DNA of 64,000 nucleotides from Xenoacremonium recifei. Lineage: Eukaryota; Ascomycota; Sordariomycetes; Hypocreales; Nectriaceae. Both the position numbers and the translations under genes were made by a program. Numbering within the stretch: the first letter of the stretch is position 1; each line of letters begins with the position of its first letter. The stretch spans positions 124,001-188,000 of the forward strand of contig WOFQ01000019.1 of NCBI GenBank assembly GCA_012184525.1. Reading direction: 5' to 3'. Under the pieces are notes generated by a model. That model saw only the letters and a list, made by a program, of their open reading frames with translations, had not been told where the DNA came from and searched no databases. This document shows, piece by piece, positions 43,927 to 54,547 of this stretch.

Positions 43927-46039
43927 TTAAACAAGCCCGTCCCGATACGCGCCCTCCCAACGGTCTTCCACGCCGCCCACGCGCGTCTTCAGCGCACGAA
44001 TCTCAACATCCAACTCATCCATATTGCGCGTCAGCGCCGCAACCTCCTCCAGCCTCCGCGCACCATGCGCCGACTTAACCATACTCTGCACCATAAACCG
44101 CTGCTCCTCCAGCACCATCAACCGCTCCCGCAACTCTTTCTCTTCGGTTTCTAGCTGGCTGACCACGGTGCTGCCCTCGGAGGGCGCCTGAGATGCCGTC
44201 TCGGACTCGGCGAGGGGGGAGTGGTGGCGAAGAGTGCCGGTTGAGGAGGAGGGTGGGAGGAGGCGGTGCGTGGAGGCTGAGGCGGAGAGGGAGGAGCGGG
44301 AGCGGAGGAGTTGGGGGAGGGATTTCAGGGGGAGCATGTTGGTGTGTAGGAAGGTGGATGCGTGTGTGTAGATGGCCATCTGGAGACGGCGTTGAGTTGG
44401 ACTGGGAGAGGGAAGATCGCGCAGGCGTTTCGCGGCTGAGCCGTACTTGGCGAAGCTATCCACGAGGCGCTTGCGGATCTTCGCTGCGTCCTGGATCTGA
44501 GCATGTGTAGGGGGTGGTTTGTTGAGGTCAATCTCGCCGTTCTCAGCCGTCTCAGGCTGCAGAGCGAGCAGAGCACGGTGGAAGGACGGGAGGAGCTGGC
44601 GGATGCCGCGCTCAAACTGGCGGAGCGTCTCGTAGGCGCGCTGGTCGGGCGGCTTCTGGAGGAGCGATTCGGTGAAGTCGCGGGCGGAGAAGATGGTGTG
44701 CTTGCAGTCTCGACACATGCGGATGTCGACGCTGAGTTGGCCGGGTGCTGCTGTGGTGGGTGGTTTCTCTGTAGCTGTATCTGCCCCTGATGATGTTAGA
44801 AGAGTGTAAAACTATTGGACGAGGGTATCTTACCATTGGCTGCGATGTTCAACCCGACTTCGGATGAACACCCAGTCTGCGGATCAGCACAAACAACCCG
44901 GCCGCATATTCGACAATGATGTCTCCTGAAAGTCCAAGATCCAAACTCTTGCTGGCAAAAGGGGCATTTTGACACCTCGGCATCCTCCTCCCATGTCACC
45001 ACCGACTGCTCAATTAGTTTTCTGGGGTTCTTTTGTCCTGCTAGATTCGTCACCGGCCCCAGCAGTGATCCATTTGAAGCTGTGAGTTTTTCAGGGGGGT
45101 TCGCGAGCAACTTTGTCAGCTTTGTTAATCGCTTTTCAAGCCGCGAAACCTCAAGATTTTGTCGTTCCACCCGTTTCCTCCGCATCTCCGTGAAGAGCTT
45201 GGTATGATCTATTAAAACACCGTTGTGGTCGTTGTATCCTTCTCTTGACTTGTAGCATGTCTCACATACTCTGGCCCAGTATCCCCTTGTTGGTTCGTGC
45301 TGTGCGCTCCGGCTCAGCTTCATCTGGTACATGGTGTGTTCTTCGCAGAATAGTCGGCCGCATTTTCGGCAGTTGATGCTTCCGTTCAACGGTCCTAAGC
45401 TTCGGCCGCACGTTGGGTCGGTGCAGAGATCGTAGCCCGTCGATCGTTGCCAGTGGTTTCGTGTGATGAGCTCGTCGGGGTCGACAGGTCCCTCGAGGGG
45501 AAGTTTTCCGACTGCGGCTGGCGCAGGAACGGGACTTGATTCGTTCGACTCGAAGACATCGAGCCCTCGAAGCTTCTGGTTGATGAGAGACAAGGGCTGG
45601 AACCGCTTCGCCTTGAGAACTTGCTTGTCGAACCACGTCTTGACCTCGTCCTGCTCCTCCTCGGGTAGTTCCTGATGTGTGTCGTCGATGTGTCGATTCA
45701 GCTGCAGCAGAGTCATCTGAAGTCTCGTCAGCATGTACATCCTCTCCTCCAACATCGGCAGCAGCAAACCATTTCCTCATTGCAGATCGGACAGACCAGC
45801 CCCCCCGCCGTCGAAGGCCCTCCATTCTGAGCGCCGACGCTGATGCTCGCCCCGATATCCTGTCCCAACTCCGGCAATCCTGTACTGATGGGCGGCGACA
45901 CGGATGACGAGCCGATCGAAGTTGTGCTCTCAGACGGTGAGAAGGGGCTGGGAACTCGATGTGCGCTCGTCGGGGTTGGAGGAGCAAGGCCTCTGCCGCT
46001 GCCCAGGATGCGCCCGCCGCCGAGCTTGCGGCCGGACAT
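43927..46039 (-). CDS. VAC1: FYVE-domain vesicle tethering protein Vac1/Pep7 (rabenosyn-like)
   Basis: A 668-residue endosomal protein that binds PI3P and the Rab Vps21 and helps Golgi-to-endosome vesicle fusion. The exons, from the start, are 45770-46039, 44834-45716 and 43927-44780. The N-terminus is Ser/Pro-rich. A zinc finger starts with CPICNEEM at about residue 83 and continues across intron 1 into MTLLQLNRHIDDTH. A degenerate FYVE-like cluster is at about 190-260 (CTDPTCGRSL..NCRKCGRLFCEEH..VCETCY). The true FYVE domain is at about 350-430, with CPFCQQEF, the signature FRRHHCRICGRVVC, and the last CRDC encoded after intron 2. The C-terminal third is coiled-coil. It is divergent from MET8. 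Confidence 0.92.
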
Positions 46040-46420
46040 GGTGGAGGCGGGCCGAGGAGATGATTCGGTTTGTTTGTGTCTAATGTTCCTCAGGACGAGA
46101 CGAGACGACCGCAGTTGGTCGAGCTGCGCCTTCAGCTCGCCGGCTTAGACGGATTGTTGGAGATGGACGGTTGGACGATGGCGCAGCGACGCTAAGACCC
46201 CCTGCTGAGCTTAGAGGAGTACCGCCCGACACGGCTGGATCGCACTTTAGGGTTGCGTCACTCTTTATCTTCCCCACTCGAACTCTTATCGCTCCCGTCC
46301 CGTGCTCTTATCTTATCGTAACCCTGACTGACGCCGACGTCCGGCGGAATAAAAATGGCCCAACCTTGCATCCCAACGTCAGGCTCTGTGCATTCACTCA
46401 CCGACTCAGCGGCCAGCACC
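46040..46420. promoter_or_regulatory. Divergent promoter of Vac1 and Met8 genes
   Basis: 381 bp between two housekeeping starts. TCTTATCTTATCG at about 46308-46320 contains two GATA-factor-type cores. No other element is clear. Confidence 0.35.
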
Positions 46421-47316
46421 ATGGCCAAAACGTATCCCGAAGTCCAGCCCGGCGGCAGCCTGATCCTGGCCTGGCAGATCAAGGGCAAGAAGGTGCTTGT
46501 GGTGGGCGGAGGCGAAGTACGTTGACGGTGCCAGAATCAGAATCACAAGCAGCAAGACATTCTAACCACCGGACTCTCTAGGTCGCCGCCGGCCGCATCC
46601 TCAACTGCCTCAATGCCGATGCCAACGTTACCGTCGTCTGTCCCAAGTCCGGCCTGAACGGCGAAGTCGCCTTCCGCGTCTCTCAACACCAAGTCCTCCA
46701 CATCGACCGCCTCTTCGAGCCCTCGGACCTTGACGGCGCCGACATGGTGCTTGTGGCCATCGACGATCCCGCCGCCTCGACCGTCATCTGGAAGCTGTGC
46801 AAGGAGCGCCGTATCCCCGCCAATATCGCCGACGTGCCGCCCGAGTGCGACTTCTACTTTGGCAGCATCCACCGCGATGGGCCGCTGCAGATCATGGTCA
46901 GCACCAACGGCAAGGGCCCGCGGTTGGCGGCGTCGATACGCAAGTTCATTGCGAAGCAGCTGCCGAATAATGCGGGGAATGCTATCGAGGTTATTGGCGA
47001 GCTGCGGACGAAGTTGCGGATGAGGGCGCCGAAGCCTGAGGATAGCCCGAAGCGGATGGCATGGTGCGTGATAGCCTCCCGTGTACATTCTTTGCGTTTC
47101 GTCGCTAACAAAATCTACAGGATGTCCAAGGTTAGCGACGCTTACCGCTGGGAGGAAATGTGCGAGCTCACCGACGAGGACCTGGACAACTTGTTGCTCT
47201 TCTACCCGGCCAACAAGGTCCCCCCGATAGACGTGCTCACAGCACTCCGAGGCGGCACGGATGTGAAAAAGCTGGATGTGTTTGACGGGTCATTTGGCTT
47301 CAGCGTTGGGGCGTAA
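46421..47316 (+). CDS. MET8: Sirohaem synthase Met8 (precorrin-2 dehydrogenase/ferrochelatase)
   Basis: A bifunctional enzyme that oxidises precorrin-2 and inserts iron to make sirohaem, the cofactor of sulfite and nitrite reductases. The exons are 46421-46516, 46582-47063 and 47121-47316, giving 257 residues, the yeast Met8 size. The N-terminal NAD fold reads KKVLVVGGGEVAAGRILNCL. The active-site segment is IADVPPECDFYFGSIHRDGPLQIMVSTNGKGPRLA. The second intron is 57 nt, divisible by three and without an in-frame stop, so its retention would insert 19 residues; removal gives AWMSKVSDAYR, the expected continuity. It is divergent from the Vac1 gene. Confidence 0.93.
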
Positions 47317-47751
47317 TATCCTCCAAAGGGAGCCAAATTGCATGGTATTCGGGCGAAGGGCGTTGTACATTGATGACTCATTCTGGATGGAACAAAAGAA
47401 GGATGCATAAAGCGTTGGTCATATGGGTGCAAATCTGAGCTGGGAATCGGAACATACACCACTCTCGTATCAAACTGGAGCATATAGTGGGCATAAGAAC
47501 AATGGTGTAAGTCGGAGATTCGATTTGGGGGCTTGGCGTCAAATGCTTGATCACTTGTCTAAGCTGCAAAACAGACAGCAGATGAACATCTCTGCTGTGA
47601 GACTTCATATCCGCCATAAATGTCATATATCATTCACTTTTTCTAAGTGCCAGTCCAGCCCAAAGCCCTTCTATGTGGGTATCAGATACTATAGGTAGGG
47701 TAGGATCGTCTGTCATGACGGATTATCTCATCCATCGACCTCAACCCTCCT
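47317..47751. other. Convergent spacer of Met8 and AKR genes
   Basis: 435 bp of 3' flank from two convergent genes. Nothing else is recognised. Confidence 0.5.
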
Positions 47752-48991
47752 TTACAAGATGACCTTGTGAGTGCTGCCCTTCTCGGCCTCGTCGCCAAAG
47801 ATGTCAATATCCCAAGAAAACTCGTCTGCAAGGCATTAGTATATTTCTCTTCCACTCGCAAATCCACAACTTACAGAGCTTGGGGATGTTGAACCGCCGC
47901 GGCGTCTCACCCAGCTTCTCGAGCTCCTTGATAGCCTCGTCGTCCAAGTCGATCTCCTGGAAGTTCTCGGCAATTCGCGAGGCCGTCACCGACTTGGGAA
48001 TGACAGCGTGGCCACCGATCTGCGACCACGCGAGGATGACCTGCGCAGGCGTCACTGTCTTTCCCTGCACCTTGGAGAGTCGGTCGGCAATGGCCTTGAC
48101 CTCGGGCGTGTTGACCAGCAGCGGCACGCCGAAGCCGTTGTTGCCAAAGGCCGAGTAGGCGGTGATTAGGATCTTCTTGTCGGCGCAGTACTTGATCAGC
48201 TCGGGCTGCGGCACGCGGGGGTGGCGCTCAATCTGGTTGGCGGCTGGGACGACGCCAGAGTCCTTGATGATCTTCTCGAGCTATGGGAGGCTTGTTAGAG
48301 AAGTGATTGTGGGCGTTGAGCTGTGAGATCGACTTACGTGCTCAATGGTGAAGTTGGAGACGCCAATTGATCGAGCCTTGCTCTTGGGCAGCTTGGTCAT
48401 AGCTATGCAGTGCTAAATTAGCAAAGGAACGTGAAAAACCACCAGTATTTGGACGCTTACCTTTCCAGGTCTCCGAGATGGAAACGCCCTCGTAGATTTC
48501 CCGCTCAGTGGTGCCAGCCTTGTTGGGAAAGATGTTATCACCGGGCGTGAAAGCAACCGGCCAGTGGATCAGGTAAAGCTGCGAAACGTCAGAGGCAAAT
48601 CCCAAGCTAGCAAGCCGCTCGCCGGATAGGCATTATCCTATCCGGATATTCATTATCCACTTACATCGAGGTAATCCAAGCCCAGCTCGGCCAGAGTATC
48701 GTCCAGCGCGGCCTCAACATCTTCAGGCTTGTGCTTCGTGTTCCAGAGCTTGGACGTAATGAAGATATCCTCACGCTTCAGGCCAGGAACCTCAGCCAGA
48801 GCGCGCTTGATGCCCTGGCCGACCTCGGGCTGGTTCTCGTACACCTTGGCCAGGTCGAGGTGGCGGTAGCCGATCTTGAGCGCCTCGTAGACGCCTGCGC
48901 CGACCTCGCCGGGGGCGGATTGCCAGGTGCCGTACCCGAGAAGAGGGATCTTGTGGCCGGAGTTGAGGGTTGCGGTCTTGCCTGAAGACAT
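47752..48991 (-). CDS. NADPH aldo-keto reductase (glycerol dehydrogenase/Gcy1-like)
   Basis: A 329-residue AKR of the classical (beta/alpha)8 type, reducing aldehydes or ketoses such as glyceraldehyde or dihydroxyacetone with NADPH. The exons, from the start, are 48665-48991, 48461-48578, 48338-48402, 47875-48280 and 47752-47825. The tetrad is complete: Asp in RHLDLAKVYEN, Tyr in the same motif, Lys in FITSKLWN and His in YLIHWPV. The NADPH phosphate motif is VIPKSVTASRIAEN. A CTATATATAG TATA box lies about 110 bp upstream with an AGGGG stress-type element beside it. The first intron contains a perfect hairpin. D-xylose reductase is a less likely alternative. Confidence 0.92.
48622..48645. 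repeat. Perfect 9-bp inverted repeat inside AKR intron 1
   Basis: CCGGATAGG (48622-48630), a 6-base loop CATTAT, then CCTATCCGG (48637-48645). It fills much of an 86-bp intron (48579-48664). CATTATCC is repeated directly just after it. Confidence 0.85.
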
Positions 48992-50066
48992 GGTGGATGT
49001 ATGTTGTGTGAGGGGTATGAGTTTCTATGGTTTCAGATGTGAAGAGAGAGCAGAAGAGAGCGGAGAGAAGTGCAGATGAACAAGTACCGCAGCAAGATAC
49101 CTATATATAGTCCCCCTCCTCAAGCACTCACTCGCCATTGGAGCTCCTCACTCTCACTCTCGACGTCGTGAACCTTTGTGTCCCACTCCCTTCCCCCACA
49201 TCCTCCAGCACCGGCTTCTCCAGTGACGAATCGTCGCCGCTCATGAGCCTCAGTCCATGAGCTCATTGCCCCATCTCAGAGCGCAAGACGGGGACCTTTA
49301 GCGCTGGAGTCCTGCCGAGCCGATACAGCGGCGTCCACTACGTCCTGCCGAGCCGAAACGAAACGTCTCGAAGCCGTCCAGCTGCTTGCGCAATTACTAA
49401 TTAATGTTGAGCACCGTCGCCTTCTTGATCCCGGGCTTAGTTAGGCAGTTGGCCGGAACACTGTAGTCCGTCACAAGTATCTGACCCACAACCTTGCAAG
49501 CCACAACGGTGTTGATCAAGATGCAACTGAAGAGATGGAGAAGTGGCAGTTTGTTATTCGTCGTAGGATTCTGCAGAAGTCGAAAAAGACTCACCGTGTG
49601 AGTCAATGGGTTGTGATTGCTAATAAATCTGATGATCGGGCTGCAACATCACACCCAGGGTAAACTCGAACTAACACGTCAACACTGAGGTCATTGAATC
49701 CATTTTCTTAGATGAGGGGAGGCTGAAGCTAATCTCAACTTCACGTCTGCAACGGACCGCGCCCAAAGAAGAAGCGTGCACTTGGTTTGGGCCATGAGTT
49801 GGGTGTCAAAGTTGAAGAGTCCTGTCTGGGCTACTCTCGTGTCAAATCTCAGAGCAACTCCTCCAATTTCTAGGAATTCAGGTCGAAAAGATCAAATCGA
49901 GAACATTCCGCAATAGCACTACCCCAGATTCAGTCGTTTCCCTCCTGTCAGCACTTACACCCAGAAAAGGCAACCCGAGCCCAACGGCGTCCAATACTAC
50001 GGAAAACTCCATAGAAACATATCCAATCCCAACCCTTGAGCGGATCGAAAAGGGAAACCCGGTCCC
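48992..50066. other. AKR promoter and 3' flank of the 1192-residue gene
   Basis: 1.1 kb. The TATA box of the AKR gene is at 49101-49110, with AGGGG on the minus strand at about 49111-49116. Short frames beyond 49390 are unrecognised. Confidence 0.5.
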
Positions 50067-53000
50067 CTAACCCTGGTCTTGCTTCCGATACCACTTCCGA
50101 ATGAAATCCCAAGTCAAACCTCTCTGATTCAGATAGTACGTCCAGAACCTCACCTTTCCGCTCGGCACCGTCCCGTGGTCCCCGCCATGATTCCGCGCAA
50201 TACTCAAATTCTCGCCTTTAAGACCAGAAACCGCAGCCTCCGGCCAACGACATGCCTTCGTTCTTCGGAACATCATGTGACTACCGCCGTTGTAGAGCTC
50301 CTTGTATCCAATGGCTGTCATGGCGCGACGCATGTCACTCCAGTTCACACGGCCCGGATGGATGCCGTAGACGACGCTCAGGGTATCCCACACCCGCTTG
50401 GGGAGGACTGTCCTTCGTACGCCGTCTGGTGCCATGATGTGAGGGGGAGATCTACGTCTGGCTGCCCTCTGTTGTGCTGCTGCGGCCACTGAGGGCACAG
50501 GTTGCTGAGTAGTAGATGGGCCAGCTTGTGTCGGCTGGTCGTCAATGGCCATCTTGTTCACTTCCAGGTCGTCCGGGTCAACCTCATCCTGGGTCACCAC
50601 TCCCTCGGCCGTGAACTTGTGATCCTCCTGTTCGCGTCTCAGCTGGAACTGGCTGCGAGACTTGGCCTTCGCAACGCGCCGCTTTTGGATCAGGGCAAAG
50701 GAGTCATCTATCGTATGGTACTGCGCGTCCGTCTCAGGCCCAGCTCTGTGTTTGTACTTCGAGTTCCTCTTCTTCGTAGCCTTCCTCTCATCCCTTTCTT
50801 CTCGGACCCTCTTGCGTTCGCCCCTCCACTCCTTCGAGAGCGTGAAACCCTGTAGTTCTTGCGATGGCGTGGGATGCTCGACGCTGTCCTGATCAATGAA
50901 GATAGGGTTCTCTCGAGGGTCAAAGGGATACTGTTCTTTCCGGACCTGCATGACATCCTCCAGAATCTTGATGGCAGTTTCGCTAGCAGGATTCGGTGCT
51001 TCTTGGTTCCTTTTGACGACGAAGTCTCGTAAAAGAGACGCTCCGAGGCGTTTGAGATCCCCCCTTGCGTACCCCTCCGTTCTCATGTTATCATTAAATT
51101 CTTGCATCTCATCTAAGAACGTGAATATACGACTGAGCCGTTTGGTTTGGAGGGGGACTTCGAAGTCAAAATTATCGAATGCAAGAAAATCCAGGACCTC
51201 CCGCGGTTCGTTCTTGTGGGTTGTTATACTGGTCCAACCCAAGTTCACCCTGATTCCGTTGACGCCCGGTGCAGGATTCCTCAGTTTTACGTAACCCATT
51301 TCGGCTTCCTTCTGCGCGGCCATCACATCCTTCATCGGCCATCGAACCTCCAACTCCTCGACGAGTTCGGCAAGCAGATCTAGGCTGTCAATAGTATCGG
51401 CTACGAGGTCAGTGATACACGCTCTGGCTCCCAAGTCGCCGTCGGGGTTCACAATATCCATCTGCAGGGCCTGGGTAACTTTCCGCATGCCAACATGCAT
51501 CGATCCTGTAGTGTCGGCAATGAAGTTGTCAATGTATTCGGAGATGCGTTGAAGAGTGTTCGTCTCGGGGGTGTCCAGAAAGCCGCTCTTGGACCAATCC
51601 AAGACCATCGGGTCCGCCATGTAGTGACCTTTGATCAGCTCTGACTTCTTGCCTGTCGGGTCGCCATCATCCTTGACGAATTCGTCGCGCAGAGGTGCAG
51701 AGCCGGCATGAATGGCCTTGGTTCGAAATTCGTTGACGAAGAAGGCTGCGTAGTGTCGGATGTAGGCAGAGAGCCGAGTAACAGGGAATGTAGTCGGGCT
51801 TCTGTCTCTTGCCCAGGGCATTCGATTGCCGTTGACTGGGTATTCGAGCGGCCAAGCCAACGTATTTGGGCCATCTCCCCAATCTGGTTGACTTCCAAAT
51901 GGGTCACCGGGTTCTGGGTCGTTTGGGTCAGGAAACAAATCCGGCATCCTTTTCTCAAACACGTAATAGAAATTTGCCAGATGTTCAATAGCCGACTGCC
52001 ATATGTACACTTCATACACAGCACGTCTCAATATGTCTCGGATACAGTCGGTGTATAACTCGTGACGCCTCTTGACGGAGTGGTAGTCTTCCACGAAGAT
52101 GGTGCGATCGTTCGTGTATTTCCGAACCAAGTTGGCCCAGTGGTGATTCTTTTGCTCTATGACTTTCTCGCAAAAGTAATTGGGGTCGTGGAAGAGCCGG
52201 TGCAGATGGTCTTTGGCTCGCATAGACTTCTCGTCGAATCGGACATAGAATTGCTCCGTGTTAAACGTTGGAAAGACCGGCTTGTATTGCTTCGCCGCGG
52301 CAATGTCAGTCCACCGCTCTTCGCCAGGGGGCGGTTCCAACAAGTCAAGGTATCTCCTTGAATTTTGGTAGACTTCAAGCTGAGTCTTCTCTGTTGTCAG
52401 GTCCTTGCATTCCGGTCGAATCTCTTGAAGTCCCTGAAGGAAAAAGTTGAGAAAGTTGTTGGTGAAAATCTGCGAGAGCAGAATCAGGTACATTTCAGTC
52501 CCCCCAAAAACTAAGCCCTGGTCAAAATAAGTGATGTGACGCTGCGCCCACTTCTCTCCGTCCGAGTCAGGGGTAAATTGGCATGGGCGATGCCCCCAAC
52601 CGTAATCTGTTCCTCCCCATTCCTTCTCCCCGGATTCTTTATCGAACGTCCACTCATACCCAAACATCAGGCCGGGAACCATTGGGCCATTGAGGATCCT
52701 TGACTGCCTACCGATGTAGGTCAACTCGTTGTCACGACTGGCCCAGTGCCTGGGGTTGATCCGAGCTCGGTAGTGGATGAAGTTTAGTAGGTTAGGAAGA
52801 CTACTCAAATTTGAGAGATTGATATGTGGGACGAGATATGCTGCCCGAACAGTTGTGAGATAGTTCGCGACATCGACGTTAGATTTGATCCGGCCATTCT
52901 TCTCCTCCTCTGGCACCTTGTCAAGGTGGTCGGGACAGTCTGCGGTGTTGTTGTAATTGGCCTCATCTCGGTATAGAGGAACTACATGCACGTGTTCGCT

Positions 53001-53645
53001 GGTTGACCAATCATACTCCGTGGTAACGGTCTTGTCCCTGAGGAACGCGATTTCAAAGGCGAGTAGATCCGGAGAGGGGCTTTCGGGCATGGAAATATTC
53101 GGCGCAATAGTTGGCAAAGGTTCGTTGGTGAACAATTTTCGGTCAGAAGTGCGTTTCGCTACACGCTCAACTTGCCTGTTATACTCTCCGATTGTTCGGG
53201 CCCATGCTCTCATTAAGCAGCGCTTCAGCTGGAGCTGTTTAGCCTCATTTGCCATGTCCATAAGCGTTGATTGAAGCAAGTCCTCGTTCTTGCACACGAT
53301 AGCGTTTGCCTTTTCCCAGGGTGAGTAGGCAGCATCTATGAGGTTGAGAAATAGTTTGCGGAGGAAAGGCCCCGTTGCGACGGCTGGATAGTTTTGCATG
53401 TAGCTTCGCCCAGCTTGGAAAGCATAACATGTTCGGAGCTGAGATTCTTGCAAATTTGCAAGACCGGCCTCGATGGATTCGTCTATGTTTTCCCGGTCCT
53501 GGTGTTCATCCCACTCTCTCTTTATATGCCGGTACCAAAGTGCAGTGAATGACGGGTCTGCTAAGCCTCGACTTTTCCCGAGTGCTGCTGCATAAGAGTG
53601 TATTCGGACACGTGGGTCCAACTGATGCCATATTCCGTTGCCCAT
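50067..53645 (-). CDS. Large uncharacterised fungal protein with C-terminal HicA-like domain
   Basis: A single exon of 1192 residues, of the kind sometimes annotated as ipa-like protein in filamentous fungi; I cannot assign a function. The N-terminal 200 residues are helical and start HQLDPRVRIHSYAAALGKS. The central part is rich in Trp, Tyr and charged residues with no domain I recognise. A basic stretch at about 940-975 (KRVREERDERKATKKRNSKY) may be a nuclear signal. The C-terminus, about 1095-1175, resembles the HicA/YcfA fold: VNWSDMRRAMTAIGY, then GGSHMMFRR with His1123 in the Gly-Ser-His position, and later ARNHGGDHG. No HicB-like partner is adjacent. The long uninterrupted frame is unusual among intron-rich neighbours. 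It is divergent from the CENP-L gene. Confidence 0.85.
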   Translation of the reverse strand: MGNGIWHQLDPRVRIHSYAAALGKSRGLADPSFTALWYRHIKREWDEHQDRENIDESIEAGLANLQESQLRTCYAFQAGRSYMQNYPAVATGPFLRKLFLNLIDAAYSPWEKANAIVCKNEDLLQSTLMDMANEAKQLQLKRCLMRAWARTIGEYNRQVERVAKRTSDRKLFTNEPLPTIAPNISMPESPSPDLLAFEIAFLRDKTVTTEYDWSTSEHVHVVPLYRDEANYNNTADCPDHLDKVPEEEKNGRIKSNVDVANYLTTVRAAYLVPHINLSNLSSLPNLLNFIHYRARINPRHWASRDNELTYIGRQSRILNGPMVPGLMFGYEWTFDKESGEKEWGGTDYGWGHRPCQFTPDSDGEKWAQRHITYFDQGLVFGGTEMYLILLSQIFTNNFLNFFLQGLQEIRPECKDLTTEKTQLEVYQNSRRYLDLLEPPPGEERWTDIAAAKQYKPVFPTFNTEQFYVRFDEKSMRAKDHLHRLFHDPNYFCEKVIEQKNHHWANLVRKYTNDRTIFVEDYHSVKRRHELYTDCIRDILRRAVYEVYIWQSAIEHLANFYYVFEKRMPDLFPDPNDPEPGDPFGSQPDWGDGPNTLAWPLEYPVNGNRMPWARDRSPTTFPVTRLSAYIRHYAAFFVNEFRTKAIHAGSAPLRDEFVKDDGDPTGKKSELIKGHYMADPMVLDWSKSGFLDTPETNTLQRISEYIDNFIADTTGSMHVGMRKVTQALQMDIVNPDGDLGARACITDLVADTIDSLDLLAELVEELEVRWPMKDVMAAQKEAEMGYVKLRNPAPGVNGIRVNLGWTSITTHKNEPREVLDFLAFDNFDFEVPLQTKRLSRIFTFLDEMQEFNDNMRTEGYARGDLKRLGASLLRDFVVKRNQEAPNPASETAIKILEDVMQVRKEQYPFDPRENPIFIDQDSVEHPTPSQELQGFTLSKEWRGERKRVREERDERKATKKRNSKYKHRAGPETDAQYHTIDDSFALIQKRRVAKAKSRSQFQLRREQEDHKFTAEGVVTQDEVDPDDLEVNKMAIDDQPTQAGPSTTQQPVPSVAAAAQQRAARRRSPPHIMAPDGVRRTVLPKRVWDTLSVVYGIHPGRVNWSDMRRAMTAIGYKELYNGGSHMMFRRTKACRWPEAAVSGLKGENLSIARNHGGDHGTVPSGKVRFWTYYLNQRGLTWDFIRKWYRKQDQG

Positions 53646-54547
53646 TGTGAGAGGTTCTCTGGTGTTTCACGGCGGTATGTCCAAAGCTAACAGAGACAAG
53701 GAGGAGAAATAGGGCAAGGAAAAAATTCCACTGAAGTGAAATTGAGTGCTACAGGTAGGAAAATATACAGTGCTGTATTCAGACTGTGGTGGGCGTGGAA
53801 GGCCACCTTATAAGACTGCAACAAAGTCCGCACCATGTCCGATGCGCGGAGCGAAGCTCTCTTGGCCAAGTGTTAAACAAAGGGCGTCCAGATGGAATGG
53901 GAGGCTGAAAGAGGGCGGGATCCAGACGCCTCGCACAGATAGGCGTGTCTCTTTCCGGTATCAATCAGCGCAGCAGGCTTGTTGGAGCTCTTGTTGGGAT
54001 TGCAGACAAAGGGAGGACGAGATGGGATACAGCCACAGCCAGCGAGCCCGTCATCCATTAGGAAACGGCGCGGCATCTTCGTTGCTTTGTCCATTCATCG
54101 GCAGCTGATCAAGACGGCAAGTGCCTCGCAAACTCCAGGATGAACAAGCCATGTTCAATGGATGATGGGATGGCAGCTGGATGAGGTTGCATGGGATCCA
54201 ATTGGGCGGAATGCGCGACACAGTGAAAGGGCTTAGTCATCTATTTTCAGTGTGAAACCTGAGGCAGGAACGCGATGGTCAACCACGTAAACTCTTCTTC
54301 AACAACTGAACACCAACACGCTCATCTGCGGCAATTACACAACAATCGTCATGTTCAGGGACTTGAATCTACGGTCTGACCCTAAATACGCGTAGATAAC
54401 CTCTTTTTTTGCTTTCAATCCGTCTTAACAGCGCCACCAGTCCCCAAACGCGTCAAACCATCGCCCAACTGGTCCGGCCAGACGACGGGACATTGAACGA
54501 GAAACAGACGTGTTGACGCGCTCAATAGACACTTCAGTGTCACTGAC
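53646..54547. promoter_or_regulatory. Divergent spacer with two ACGCGT boxes upstream of the CENP-L gene
   Basis: ACGCGT, the MluI cell-cycle box bound by MBF in yeasts, occurs at 54388-54393 and 54448-54453, 160 and 100 bp before the CENP-L ATG. A partial ACGCG is at about 54517. The rest of the 902 bp shows nothing clear. Confidence 0.5.

Noticed and set aside
46543..47088. 181-codon frame antisense to Met8
   Set aside because: Shadow frame with repeated Val/Asp/Gly composition; Met8 motifs are certain on the plus strand.
50115..50365. A HicAB toxin-antitoxin locus
   Set aside because: Only a HicA-like fold fused to a large eukaryotic protein is present, with no HicB-like neighbour, so a toxin-antitoxin role is not supported.
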